From CAXBID01 sp963815305 (GTDB lineage: Bacteria; Bacteroidota; Bacteroidia; Flavobacteriales; Flavobacteriaceae), in NCBI GenBank assembly GCA_963815305.1, contig CAWFFW010000001.1, forward strand, positions 1,550,001 through 1,614,000: 64,000 nucleotides of DNA, in the 5' to 3' direction. Shown here in pieces: positions 43,372 to 52,986 of the stretch. Position numbers and translations under genes: made by a program. Each line of letters opens with the position of its first letter. The first letter of the stretch is position 1. The notes beneath the pieces are model-generated. The model was not told the DNA's origin and searched no databases. It saw only the letters and a list, made by a program, of their open reading frames with translations.

Positions 43372-43838
43372 TTATAACATCGCTTCGTTAAAATCATGTC
43401 GTTTTAGTTTTCGCTTTTTTCCGTTGAAATTTAGTGCTAAATCATCGGGTAATAATAATTTTGCAGCAAACATATCATAAGCTGGTGTAAGTTTGTATGC
43501 ATTAGTCTCTTTTGCGTTAAGCGAAAAATTCTTTAAGCGCATATTATTATTTCCTATTAAGAAAGACACTATCACTTGTTCATAAAAATGAAAAACATCC
43601 TTTATGGGATTTTTAGAGGAGGCAATTATCCTTTTGGCAATTTGTTCGTAAGATCATCTGTACTTATGCTCTGTAAGTCGCTCATTAAATTGGCAAGCAT
43701 CCTCCACAGCAAACTATTCGCCTTGCGCATTACGTTCTATGCGTTTTGTTATGTAAGCCAAGTCTCCACCTTTTAGGGCAATAATAAAAAAGGAACTGTT
43801 TTAATACCACAAGCTTCTATCATTAGCATACACAGGTA
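43372..43838 (-). pseudogene. hipA: HipA-type kinase, C-terminal fragment with stops and frameshift
   Basis: One minus-strand frame from ~43781 down reads LKGGDLAYITKRIERNAQGE, TAG, FAVEDACQFNERLTEHKYR, TGA, SYEQIAKRIIASSKNP, then an open part FYEQVIVSFLIGNNNMRLKN ... KLTPAYDMFAAKLLLPDD to TAA 43372. An earlier segment (IEACGIKTVPF) is in another frame at ~43785-43838. The GNNNMRLKNFSL motif is the HipA catalytic/metal region (normally GNNDMHLKNFS). Two nonsense codons plus a frameshift: dead toxin gene; no hipB partner is visible. Confidence 0.85.
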
Positions 43839-43844
43839 GTATTT

Positions 43845-46800
43845 GTGGATAAGCAGAATAAAATGGTTCTAAAATATATGGAAAGTATTGGGTTTCAAAA
43901 AAAAGGTATTGGAATTATTAACCCAGAAACTAAAAGAGTCTTTTACAAAAACTTAAATAATAAAAATAACAGAATCAGTTACAGTAAAATTAGTGAAGAC
44001 GGAACCATTTGGGTTTTTATGAAGATGGTGATATTTATTTTTTAACCAAAGGCTCTAATACGTTTCAGTTTTTAAAAAAAGGCTTTAAAGACTCGGTTAA
44101 TGCTATTCTTCGTGATGATAATTCAATTTGGATAGCATATCAATCAAGTGGTTTAATTTGTTTGAATATCAAAGATGGTGCTCTAATCCATCATTTTAAT
44201 TCTGATACTACAAAAAATTTAAAACTACCTAGTGACCGAGTAAGAAACTTAATTAAGGACGACAACAATCAAGTATGGGTGGTTACAAATTTTGGTATTG
44301 CCATTATTGGAAACTATAAGGTTAAATTAATAATAAATAAACAAAAACATTCTGAACTGCCACACCAATCTATTTATTCTTTATATAAAAATTCCAATAA
44401 AAATATATGGTTTAATAAGTACAATGGACTTAATCTGAGAAAAAAAGTGTCTCACAGTTTACAAGGATATTTCATCAAGATCATATTTCCAATAGTATTT
44501 CTTCAAACTATATTTATAGTATATATGAAGATAAAAATGGTTTTTTATGGTTGGGTACAAACGGGGAAGGATTAGATAAATACAATCCAAATACGGGTAC
44601 TGCTGAACATTTTACAATAAAAGAGGGTATTGCTGGGAATGAAGTATTTTCTATTCTACAAGACCAAAATGAAAATATATGGGTAACCACGGAAAATGGC
44701 CTTTGCAAAATAAATCCTAAAACAAAGAACACACAATCATTTGCTAGCAATAAAGGTATTCAAAACAATCAATTTTATCCAACAACCGCTTTAAAATCGA
44801 TTGATAGTGAACTATATTTTGGGGGCTCTAATGGCTTAATTCGTTTTCAGCCTAATACTATTATCACCAATCCCATTCCTCCAATTACAACTATTACTCA
44901 ATTATTAATCCATAATGAAAAAATTATACCAGAAACCGAAAATGGAATTTTAAATGACATTATTGGCAATACAGAATCTTTGAAGTTAAATTATAAGCAA
45001 AATTCATTTAGTTTCCAGTTTACTTCCAATAATTATGTAAACTCACAAAAAAACAAATTCAAATACAGATTAGCAAACCTCGATAACAAATGGATTAATA
45101 GTGATTATAACGGACGAGCCTCGTTTACAAAAGTACCCCCTGGCGATTATACTTTTGAAGTTAAAGCTTCAAACAATTACGGCATCTGGAACGAGACTCC
45201 TACACAGCTATTTATTAAAATTACGCCTCCAATTTGGTTAACTTGGCATGCCTATTTGTTTTATTTTTTAATTTTTGTCGCTACTGTCTATTTTTTTAGA
45301 AAACAGCTTATTTATAGACAAAAATTAAAAATTAGTGTGAAAATGAGTGAAATACAAAGGGAGACAGAAGAAGAATTACACCAAATGAAACTTCAGTTTT
45401 TTACCAATATTTCTCACGAATTTAGAACACCATTAACTTTAATACAAGGTCCTGTAAACCGTTTACTAAAAGCTGGATCTGAAAATGATTTGTCTCGTAA
45501 ACAGTTATCACTCATAAAAAATAACACCGATCGGTTGTTAAGACTAATCAATCAATTTCTTGATTTTAGAAGAATAGACCATGGTAAATTAAAATTAAAT
45601 CCTATACGTGAGGATATTATTCTATTTAGTAAAAATGTATTCAATTGTTTTGAAGAACATGCAAATCAACGCTCTTTTAATTTCAATTTTATATCAGAAT
45701 TACCAAGTCTACAAATGGACTTTGATACGGATAAATTAGATAAAGTATTAGTAAACCTATTATCTAACGCATTTAAATACTCGCCTGACAGCAGTGAGAT
45801 TACGTTAACAATTCAAAAAAATAAAAAAACCGAAAAAAATAAAAATTGGAATACCTATATCATAGGCAATGAAATTTTGGACGATTTTTTAGAACTAAGT
45901 ATTACCGACACTGGCTATGGCATACCTTCCGAAGAGCTTCCAAAAATATTTGAACGCTTTTTTCAAATTGAAAAAAACAATAATAATGTATCTGGTACTG
46001 GAATAGGTCTGTCATTATTAACCAATTACGTGAACTTACATAACGGACAATTAGTTGTAAGTTCTTTGGAAGATAAAGGCACTACATTTTACATCTATTT
46101 ACCACTTCATCAATCAAATACTTATAATGAAACTAATATTGAGTTACAAAAGACAAATGATTTTGATTTTACGTCAGAACCTGTAACTGATATAAATTCT
46201 AAAATAAAAAATGTAGAACCAATTGATAATCAAGAATCACTAATATTAATTGCTGAAGACAACCCTGAATTATTAGATTTTTTAGAAGAATCTTTACAAA
46301 ATCATTTTAGAATAGCAAAAGCCAAAAATGGAAAAGAAGCTCTTGATTTAGCCATGTCATTATATCCAGATTTAATAATCTCAGATGTAATGATGCCAGA
46401 AATGGATGGAATTCAATTATGTGAAAAAATAAAAAATGATATTAGAACAAGTCATATTCCTCTAATTTTACTTACTGCTCTAAGTTCTATTCAAAATAAA
46501 ATTTCAGGAATAAACTCAGGAGCAGATGCTTATGTACCCAAACCTTTTAATGAAGATTTTTTAGTTGCACAAGCCAATAACTTACTGAATTCAAGAAAAA
46601 TGCTTCGTACTTTGTTTGCTTCTCAACAAGATGAATGGGAAGAAAAATCGCAACCACTAAATTTAGACAAAAAACTACTTAGTAAGGCAATTTATGTTAT
46701 TGAAAAAAATATTACAAATACTGACTTTTCAGTTGAGGAACTTGCTAAAAACCTTAACCTTAGCCGAACACACCTTCATAGAAAACTAAAATCACTTACA

Positions 46801-47016
46801 GACCAATCAGCCACCGAATTTATTAGAAACATTCGATTAAAACATGCTATAAAACTAATGAAAACAGGAGATTATTTGATAAACGAAATTGGTTTTGCTG
46901 TTGGATTTAATTCACATAATTATTTTACTAAAGCTTTTAAAAAACAATATGGAATATCACCAAGTGAATTTATAAAGAAAAATTTTGAAAGTTTTATTAC
47001 AACAAATGATGAGTAA
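43845..47016 (+). pseudogene. Hybrid two-component system regulator (HTCS), truncated and frameshifted
   Basis: Three consecutive frames make one protein. Frame 1 (to ~44010) ends SKISEDGTIWV; frame 2 (~44009-44440) continues GFYEDGDIYFLTKG; frame 3 (~44446-47016) continues SVSQFTRIFHQDHISN. The second break sits in a 7-A run (44440-44446). Domains: partial beta-propeller, Y_Y_Y, membrane helix (AYLFYFLIFVATVYFF), HisKA with NISHEFRTPL, HATPase (NLLSNAFKYSP), receiver (LIISDVMMPEMDG), AraC HTH (VGFNSHNYFTKAFKKQYG). Full HTCS proteins have ~1300-1400 residues; the N-terminal propeller is missing where the hipA remnant begins. The 821-residue last part (44551 on) could still be made, but without its sensor. 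Confidence 0.85.
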
Positions 47017-47067
47017 GACTAACCCCTATTTTGTTTATCCAGATTAAATAAAAAAGACGACTAATTT

Positions 47068-48525
47068 TTAAAAGCTAAAATTTACTTTTTTCATTAAAGA
47101 CATAAGTTCTATAACAATATCTGGTTTATCCTGGGCTATATTCCTAGTTTCAAGTTTATCATTGGTGTGGTAATGTAATTCTATTATGGGTTCTTCTTCT
47201 CAATAATATTTTGTGAGACGATATATTGAAATGCCTTTATAAAGTAACTGTACGTAAAATTATTTTGTTGATTTTCTATTCCTTTTAGTGGATTTACAAA
47301 ACTATTTCCATCTACCGCATGTGGCGTTTTAATATTACAAAGTTCTAATATACTCGGATAAATATCAACCGTTTCTACTAAAGTATTTATGTTTTTACCC
47401 TTTTTAAATTGAGGTGCTTTTATAATAAGAGGACTTCTTAACGCATTGTCAAAAAGTGTATGCTTTCCCCAAACTTGTTGCTCACCCAAATGCCAACCGT
47501 GATCTACCCAAACAATGATGATGGTATTCTCCTTAAGTCCCAATGCGTCCAGTTCATCTAATAATTTGCCAATTTGATGGTCAATGTATGAAACGCTTGC
47601 ATAATACCCATGTTTTAATTTTTTGGAATAAGCTTCTGAAGCTTGTTGCTTTAAATTCACTTTTTCGTCAGATAATATATAGCGATTAAATTCATTGCTA
47701 TTATGTAAAATTTTGTAATTTATACTTTCTGGAATATCTGTATTAAGTGCAACTGGTATGGAATCCCTATCATATAAATCCCAATATTTTTTTGGTGCAT
47801 TAAAAGGCAGATGTGGCTTAAAGAAACCAACTCCCATAAAAAAGGGTTGCGACTTATTTTTTAATTCCTTGAGCTTGGTAATGGCCAAATTAGCCATTAG
47901 TCCGTCTGGATAGCCTTCATCCTCTACTTCACCAATTTCATAGGGTTTAACTATACTTTTTAGGCTTTGACGGTTTTCGCCATTGGCATAGGCAAAAAAT
48001 GAATTCCAGCCAGTCTTCCATTTTCCTGAATTAAAAGCCAACTCATCCCAACTGTACGGGAGTTCTCTTTTATCTGAGGGTATCTCCTCGTATCCATAAA
48101 GAAGTCCATCAGGAGAATGTGTAATTTTACCAATGCCCAGTGTGTAATAGCCATTTCGTTTTAAATGATGGATAAAAGATTCTGATCTATTTTTATTTTC
48201 TGGTTGATTGGAAATTTCTACTTCAACAGTATTATTTTGAAGTTGTTGCTTGTTTCTAGGTCTCATACCAGTTATTAAACTATATCTTGATGCGCCACAA
48301 GTAGGTACTTGCACAAAATAATTTTCAAAAACTATTCCCTCTTTTCCTAGCTGATCTAGATTTGGGTTTTTACTATTTTGTTTCCATAGCTTCATAATTC
48401 TGGACGCAAATCATCTACGGCAATGAAAAGAATGTTCGGTCTTTCAGGTATTTCCTTTTTCTTTATTTCAGAGCAACTAAAAAATAATGTGCTTAAAAAA
48501 AAATAAAATTGTTTTTAAAAATCAT
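47068..48525 (-). pseudogene. Sulfatase (S1 family, iduronate-2-sulfatase-like), multiply broken
   Basis: ATG at 48525 begins a lipoprotein signal (MIFKNNFIFF, then LSTLFFSCSE) that goes out of frame in a 9-T run. The next part, PNILFIAVDDLRPEL, meets TGA; the frame shifts again near 48365. A long open part follows (KNPNLDQLGKEGIVFENYF, active site VPTCGASRYSLITG with Cys for formylglycine, DHGWHLGEQQVWGKHT). After NNFTYSYF (~47235) the frame shifts again, then KGISIYRLTKYY, TGA, EEEPIIELHYH and IAQDKPDIVIELMSLM to TAA 47068-47070. At least three frameshifts and two stops. Confidence 0.88.
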
Positions 48526-48546
48526 GTTGTTAGGTAATAATGTGTA

Positions 48547-49758
48547 TTATTTATTTTTAATCATAAATGCTATTCCTTGTTCAAGGCCCGATAATTCTGC
48601 AAACCCTTTTAAACGACCAATAAGCGGATAACCAGGGTTTGCATTTCTTTTAAAATCGTCTAACATTTTATGGCCATGATCTGGACGCATTGGGATATTA
48701 AAATCTAACCTGCCCATTTGTTTTCGGTGTAATTGTTCTTCGATAATTATTTTCATTAAACTTGCCAAATTGGCACTTTCATCTAAATGTCCAGTTTCAA
48801 AAAAGTCACCATTATCCAATACTTTTGTACTGCGAAGGTGTATAAAATGCACACGCTCTGCGTATTTTTTAAATAGTCTAGGTAGATTATTATCTTTTTT
48901 AGCACCTAATGATCCTGAGCAAAACGTGATGCCGTTATGCAAGGATGGACAAGTTTTTACTAGCCATTCAAAGTCTTCTTCAGTGCTAACTAGTCGCGGT
49001 AAGCCCAATAAGGGAAATGGCGGATCGTCTGGATGAACCGCTAAATTAACGCCATATTTTTCACATACGGGAACAACTTCATACAAGAAATGTGCGAAAT
49101 TTTTTCTTAATTGTTCTTTATCAATAGCATCATATTCGCTCAACAATGTATTGAAAATATTGAGATAGTTTCTTTCTCCTTCTTTTACTACACCATCAAT
49201 AAAAGATTGCGTTTTCACAATAATGTTATAACCTAATTTGTCCTTTTCTTCCTCACTAAATGTGTTGAACAATCTCTTTGCTTCCGCTATTTGTTGTTTA
49301 GAATAGTTCTTTTCTGCATTAGGTCTTTTTAATATGAATAGATCAAAAGCCGCGAAATGATTGCCACTAAAATACATGGCCTCGGTACCGTTTTCTAATG
49401 TATAATGAAGGTCTGTTCTTGCCCAATCCAAAACGGGCATAAAATTATAACATATTGTTTTTAGTCCGTTTTTCCCAAGGTTTTTAATGCTTTCCTTATA
49501 ATTAGCAATGTGTAAATCGCCTAATTTTGTGGCTTTTTTTATCTCCTCGGTTACTGCTAAACTTTCTACAACTTCCCAAGTAAGTCCATGAAATTCTATA
49601 TTATTTTTAGTCTTTAGAATTTCATCCACAGACCAAACGTCGCCATTGGGAATATGGTGTAGAGCAGTCACAATACCCGTCGCTCCTGTTTGACGGATAT
49701 CCGACAAGGTAATAGCATCATTTTCGCCAAACCAACGCAATGTTTTAATCAGCTTCAT
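48547..49758 (-). CDS. uxuA: Mannonate dehydratase
   Basis: 403 residues, normal length. Converts D-mannonate to 2-keto-3-deoxygluconate in hexuronate breakdown. Features: LRWFGENDAITLSDIRQTGA at the start, LTWEVVESLAVTEEIK, YNFMPVLDWARTDL, LAVHPDDPPFPLLGLPR (metal His), TFCSGSLGA, VHFIHLRST and MRPDHGHKM at the C-terminus. Frame intact. 9 bases downstream of the SDR gene, so an operon. It probably served, or serves, uronates from a sulfated or uronate-containing polymer. Confidence 0.95.
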   Translation of the reverse strand: MKLIKTLRWFGENDAITLSDIRQTGATGIVTALHHIPNGDVWSVDEILKTKNNIEFHGLTWEVVESLAVTEEIKKATKLGDLHIANYKESIKNLGKNGLKTICYNFMPVLDWARTDLHYTLENGTEAMYFSGNHFAAFDLFILKRPNAEKNYSKQQIAEAKRLFNTFSEEEKDKLGYNIIVKTQSFIDGVVKEGERNYLNIFNTLLSEYDAIDKEQLRKNFAHFLYEVVPVCEKYGVNLAVHPDDPPFPLLGLPRLVSTEEDFEWLVKTCPSLHNGITFCSGSLGAKKDNNLPRLFKKYAERVHFIHLRSTKVLDNGDFFETGHLDESANLASLMKIIIEEQLHRKQMGRLDFNIPMRPDHGHKMLDDFKRNANPGYPLIGRLKGFAELSGLEQGIAFMIKNK

Positions 49759-49767
49759 ACCTTAATT

Positions 49768-50580
49768 TTAAACACCACTAAATGAACTAAAACCACCATC
49801 TACAGGTATCACCGTACCTGTAATAAAACTCGCAGCATCCGAACATAAAAACTGCACAATGCCATTTAATTCAGTGATATCACCAAAACGTTTCATAGGG
49901 GTTCTTGCCAACACCTTTTTACTTCGTTCGGTATAGGAACCATCGTCATTAATGAGTACTTTTCTATTTTGGTCGCCAATAAAAAACCCTGGCGCTATGG
50001 CATTTACCCGGACTTTTTCTCCAAATTTAATACCCATCTCCATCGCCATCCATTTGGTAAATATATCAATACCGCTTTTTGCCACGGAATAACCAGGAAC
50101 CCTTGTTATGGCAGATAATGTTGCCATGGATGAAATATTGATGATACTGCCCTCACCTTGGTTTGCCATAGCTTCCCCAAAGACCAAACACGGATACACC
50201 GTACCGTTTAAATTAAGATGGGTTACTTTTTCGAAGTCCAGTATTTTCATATCAAAAACAGTTTGTTCCTCGCTCAAAGTTGCACCAGGCAAATTACCCC
50301 CTGCTGCGTTTATCAATATGTCTATCTTGCCCCATTTATTTAGAATTTTATCACGGGTAATTTTCATTTCTTCTACATCCAAAACATTAGATACAAACCC
50401 AATAGCCTCTCCTCCCATTGCTGTGAGTTCATTTACTTTTGTATCTACATTTTCTTGACGGATATCTAAAATTACGACTTTTGTACCTGCTTCAATTAAA
50501 CTTTTAGAGATGCTTCCGCCTAGAACTCCGCCTCCACCGGTAACTATTGCTATTTTTCCTGTGATATTAAATGTGTTCAT
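49768..50580 (-). CDS. SDR oxidoreductase, probable fructuronate reductase / mannonate oxidoreductase
   Basis: 270 residues. Rossmann fold with TGGGGVLGGS (NAD(P) binding), NAAGGN, catalytic Ser in INISSMATL and Tyr/Lys in GYSVAKSG, and the C-terminal PVDGGFSSFSGV. Bacteroidota uronate loci often pair uxuA with an SDR of this type that reduces fructuronate to mannonate in place of UxuB. The role comes from this pairing; SDR substrate cannot be read from sequence. Intact in an otherwise decayed region. Confidence 0.82.
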   Translation of the reverse strand: MNTFNITGKIAIVTGGGGVLGGSISKSLIEAGTKVVILDIRQENVDTKVNELTAMGGEAIGFVSNVLDVEEMKITRDKILNKWGKIDILINAAGGNLPGATLSEEQTVFDMKILDFEKVTHLNLNGTVYPCLVFGEAMANQGEGSIINISSMATLSAITRVPGYSVAKSGIDIFTKWMAMEMGIKFGEKVRVNAIAPGFFIGDQNRKVLINDDGSYTERSKKVLARTPMKRFGDITELNGIVQFLCSDAASFITGTVIPVDGGFSSFSGV

Positions 50581-50615
50581 CTTAATTTTTTATTAATTTT
50601 AATTTTATCGAATAA

Positions 50616-51200
50616 TTATTTTACCAGTATTCTAAAAGGTGACGCTGGCAAACCTTCCTTATCAAATAAATTTGTATTACCCATATTTAACCCCCAACCG
50701 TAGCGCAATATAAAAGGGGATACTAGATTTTCTGTTGATATGACTAGGTCAGTGCCGTCAATGTTAACCGCTAGAGGTTTGGCTGGTTTTTTGGCACCAT
50801 TGCTATTGAACTCTATAACTTCAAATCCTTTAACGTCTCCATCGGCTTTTAAGCCAGACGCAGCATAATCAAAATGTAATTTTATGCGATTCTTTTCCTT
50901 TGTGTACTCCTCAAATATGGGGCCTGAATAGATTATATTTTTAAAACCGTAAGTTTGGTATTTAATATAAAGTTCTGATTTGGTTAATGACAAATACTCA
51001 TTAATCTGCTTTACTTTTGCAGAATTACCTAACATCTTTCGTTGTTTAAAATCCCAAGGATTTAATGGAACGTTTCTTTTCAAACTGATATTGACGCACT
51101 TTTGGTCAATATTAATTCGCACATAAAAAAGTACTTTTCCGTCAATCTCGTTTTGCTTGTTGACCCAGAAATGAATCCCTAGTGTTTTTGATGTTCTCAT
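50616..51200 (-). pseudogene. Chimeric gene: integrase N-terminus joined to sialate O-acetylesterase C-terminus
   Basis: One open frame of 194 codons with two unrelated halves. Residues 1-~82 (MRTSKTLGIHFWVNKQNEID, then NISLKRNVPLNPWDFKQRK, then KVKQINEYLSLTKSELYIKY) are the arm-type DNA-binding start of a Bacteroidota tyrosine recombinase. Residues ~84-194 (KNIIYSGPIFEEYTKEKNRI, then FDYAASGLKADGDVKGFEV, then YGWGLNMGNTNLFDKEGLPA) are the end of a sialate-O-acetylesterase-type SGNH esterase. Neither half has its catalytic residues, so no enzyme activity is expected. Likely a deletion scar. It is 230 bases from tRNA-Arg. Confidence 0.82.
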
Positions 51201-51373
51201 GATTGTTGCTGTTTTAATTAAACTTGATTTCCGATTGTCAAATCAAACAAACAATTGAGCTATATTATTTTAGCTTAAATTACACCCAAGGTAACTTTTA
51301 AAAAGTGAGGTAACTTCTAAACTATCATTTTAATCCAAATAATACCAAATTAAATGAACACCTAAAAACCACG

Positions 51374-51405
51374 AAACCACACAAATCGTATGATTTGCAT
51401 GGTTT
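51374..51405 (-). terminator. Hairpin downstream of tRNA-Arg
   Basis: AAACCACACAAATC (51374-51387) and GATTTGCATGGTTT (51392-51405) pair over 12 of 14 positions with a 4-base loop. Read from the tRNA (minus strand) it comes 25 bases after the 3' end and is followed by a T-rich stretch, fitting a terminator. Confidence 0.65.
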
Positions 51406-51429
51406 TGATGCTATTTGAACAGCTTTTAG

Positions 51430-51503
51430 TGACCTCGACTGGATTCAAACCAGTAACCTCTTGAGCCGTAATCAAGTGCGCTATTCAGTTGCGCCACGAG
51501 GCC
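51430..51503 (-). tRNA. tRNA-Arg (anticodon ACG)
   Basis: Minus-strand cloverleaf of 74 bases: acceptor GGCCTCG/CGAGGTC (one G-U), D stem GCGC/GCGC, anticodon arm CTTGA-TTACGGC-TCAAG with anticodon ACG, T arm ACTGG-TTTGAAT-CCAGT and discriminator A. CCA is not encoded (CTA follows), as is common in Bacteroidota. It borders the decayed region and an integrase remnant, fitting use as an integration site. Confidence 0.95.
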
Positions 51504-51585
51504 ATTTTTATGGGTGCAAATATAGTATTTTTATTAAAACCCTACCAAATATTTAATTCAAATTTCTAATTCATTATTTTTGAAT

Positions 51586-52215
51586 ATGAATAAAGCATTA
51601 TTACTAGAAAATTATGAACATATTTTAGACGACAACCTACTCAAAGAAATATTTGAAATGGGCCAGTTCAAATCGTTTCAAAAAGATGATATTATTATAG
51701 ATATTAATCAAATCCTTGAATATATTCCACTTTTACTGTCAGGAAACATAAAAATTTTAAGAGAAGATAAGGATGGTAATGAATTGCTAATTTACTTTTT
51801 AGAAGCTGGAGAAACCTGCACGATGTCACTTACGTGTTGTATGGGCACTTCAAAAAGTAAAATTAGAGCGGTTGCTGAAAAAGATTCAACTTTACTCATG
51901 ATTCCTGTAGAAAACATGCAAACTTGGTTTCATACTAACGAAAGTTGGCGAACTTTTATTTTAGAAAGTTACCAAACCCGTTTTGACGAAATGCTTGAAA
52001 CCATTGATAATCTTGCCTTTATGAAAATGGACGAGCGGTTATACAAATACCTCATTAATAAAACAATGTTACACGATTCAAAAACACTACGTGTCAAACA
52101 CCAAGAGATTGCCGAAGATTTACATACATCACGCGTTGTAATCTCCAGATTATTAAAGCAACTCGAAAATGATAATAAAATTAAACTGAGTAGAAATAAA
52201 ATCGAAATGCTTTAA
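51586..52215 (+). CDS. Crp/Fnr family regulator of the sulfur module
   Basis: 209 residues from ATG 51586 (an in-frame TTG at 51580 is less likely). Cyclic-nucleotide-binding-like domain (LLSGNIKILREDKDGNELLI, then GETCTMSLTCCMG with two adjacent cysteines, ~residues 83-86) and a C-terminal HTH (RVKHQEIAEDLHTSRVVISR). The Cys pair invites a role in sensing persulfide or redox state; this is inference. It precedes, on the same strand, the transporters and persulfide dioxygenase, whose promoters carry similar half-sites. Confidence 0.88.
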   Translation: MNKALLLENYEHILDDNLLKEIFEMGQFKSFQKDDIIIDINQILEYIPLLLSGNIKILREDKDGNELLIYFLEAGETCTMSLTCCMGTSKSKIRAVAEKDSTLLMIPVENMQTWFHTNESWRTFILESYQTRFDEMLETIDNLAFMKMDERLYKYLINKTMLHDSKTLRVKHQEIAEDLHTSRVVISRLLKQLENDNKIKLSRNKIEML

Positions 52216-52238
52216 ATTATTCTGGTTATTTCACAATC

Positions 52239-52252
52239 CCGATAGCTATCGG
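52239..52252. repeat. 14-base perfect palindrome
   Basis: CCGATAGCTATCGG, 23 bases after the Crp/Fnr stop. It resembles a palindrome I often see iterated in flavobacterial genomes. No T run follows, so it is not a classic terminator. Confidence 0.6.
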
Positions 52253-52291
52253 AATATGGAGCTATAATATTTAGTCTGCGTTAAGCAAAGA

Positions 52292-52380
52292 GGTAACTAT
52301 CAATTTCTAGCGTAATTACCTATCAAGGTTTGTTCTATTTTCATTACCTTTTCCTTGCTGTTAAGTAACATTTATCACAA
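52292..52380 (+). promoter_or_regulatory. Repeated half-sites upstream of the sulfur transporter operon
   Basis: GGTAACTATCAA (52292-52303), TTACCTATCAA (52316-52326) and GTAACATTTATCACAA (52365-52380) share (G)TAAC/TTACC with TATCA. The last is centred about 41 bases before the likely start of transcription, the usual place for an activating Crp/Fnr dimer. A related TTGATAAGGTTAC occurs at 54224-54236 before the dioxygenase gene. Binding by the adjacent regulator is a hypothesis. Confidence 0.35.
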
Positions 52381-52400
52381 AACTTAAATACTCTTAACTT

Positions 52401-52408
52401 TATATTTG
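52401..52408 (+). promoter_or_regulatory. Bacteroidota -7 promoter element before the YeeE gene
   Basis: TATATTTG matches TAnnTTTG and lies 18 bases before the ATG at 52427, giving a leader of ~12 bases. No good -33 TTTG is seen, fitting an activator-dependent promoter. Confidence 0.5.
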
Positions 52409-52426
52409 CACTAAAAAATACTGTTT

Positions 52427-52984
52427 ATGGAATACATTTTAACTCCTTGGCCTTGGTATATTTCTGGTCCATTAATCGCTTTAGTTATGGCGCTTCTGCT
52501 TTATTTTGGAAAAACATTTGGCATGTCGTCAAACCTCAGAACATTTTGTACCATAGGAGGTGCTGGAAGATTTTCTGATTTTTTTAAGTTTAATTGGAAG
52601 GATCAATCTTGGAATTTAATTGTTGTAATTGGTGCCATTTTAGGTGGTTTTATTGCTACTCAATTTTTATCAAACAATAGTGTTTCAGATTTAAACCCTA
52701 ATACAATAACAGAACTTCAAAATATGGGATTTAAAAATGCTGGTGCCACTTTAGTACCCAATGAAATGTATAATTTAGAAGCTTTAACCTCAACAAAAGG
52801 ATTAATTTTATTAATCATTGGTGGCTTATTAGTTGGCTTTGGCACACGTTATGCTGGCGGCTGTACTTCTGGGCATGCCATTACTGGTCTCAGTAGTTTA
52901 CAAAAACCATCTTTAATTGCTGTAATTGGATTTTTTATTGGCGGTTTGATTATGACTAATTTTATTTTACCCTTAATTTTCTGA
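52427..52984 (+). CDS. YeeE/YedE family sulfur transporter, first half
   Basis: 185 residues with about five membrane segments. The hallmark GGLLVGFGTRYAGGCTSGHA contains the conserved Cys that handles thiosulfate or another sulfane sulfur in YeeE (TsuA) proteins. Bacteroidota and others split the transporter into two polypeptides; the second half starts 2 bases after this stop. Inner membrane. Exact cargo (thiosulfate or polysulfide) not determined. Confidence 0.9.
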   Translation: MEYILTPWPWYISGPLIALVMALLLYFGKTFGMSSNLRTFCTIGGAGRFSDFFKFNWKDQSWNLIVVIGAILGGFIATQFLSNNSVSDLNPNTITELQNMGFKNAGATLVPNEMYNLEALTSTKGLILLIIGGLLVGFGTRYAGGCTSGHAITGLSSLQKPSLIAVIGFFIGGLIMTNFILPLIF

Positions 52985-52986
52985 AT

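Noticed and set aside
43576..43776. 66-residue plus-strand protein
   Set aside because: It is the shadow of the hipA pseudogene, whose minus-strand reading is clearly HipA-like.
44009..44575. Independent small propeller gene
   Set aside because: Its sequence runs on directly from the preceding frame and into the next; it is the middle part of the broken HTCS gene.
47184..48395. Intact 403-residue sulfatase gene
   Set aside because: It lacks the N-terminal metal-binding motif and signal, and clear continuations exist in other frames at both ends; treated as part of a pseudogene.
52239..52252. Operator for the Crp/Fnr regulator
   Set aside because: The palindrome is downstream of the gene, differs from the half-sites near the promoters and resembles a common flavobacterial iterated palindrome.
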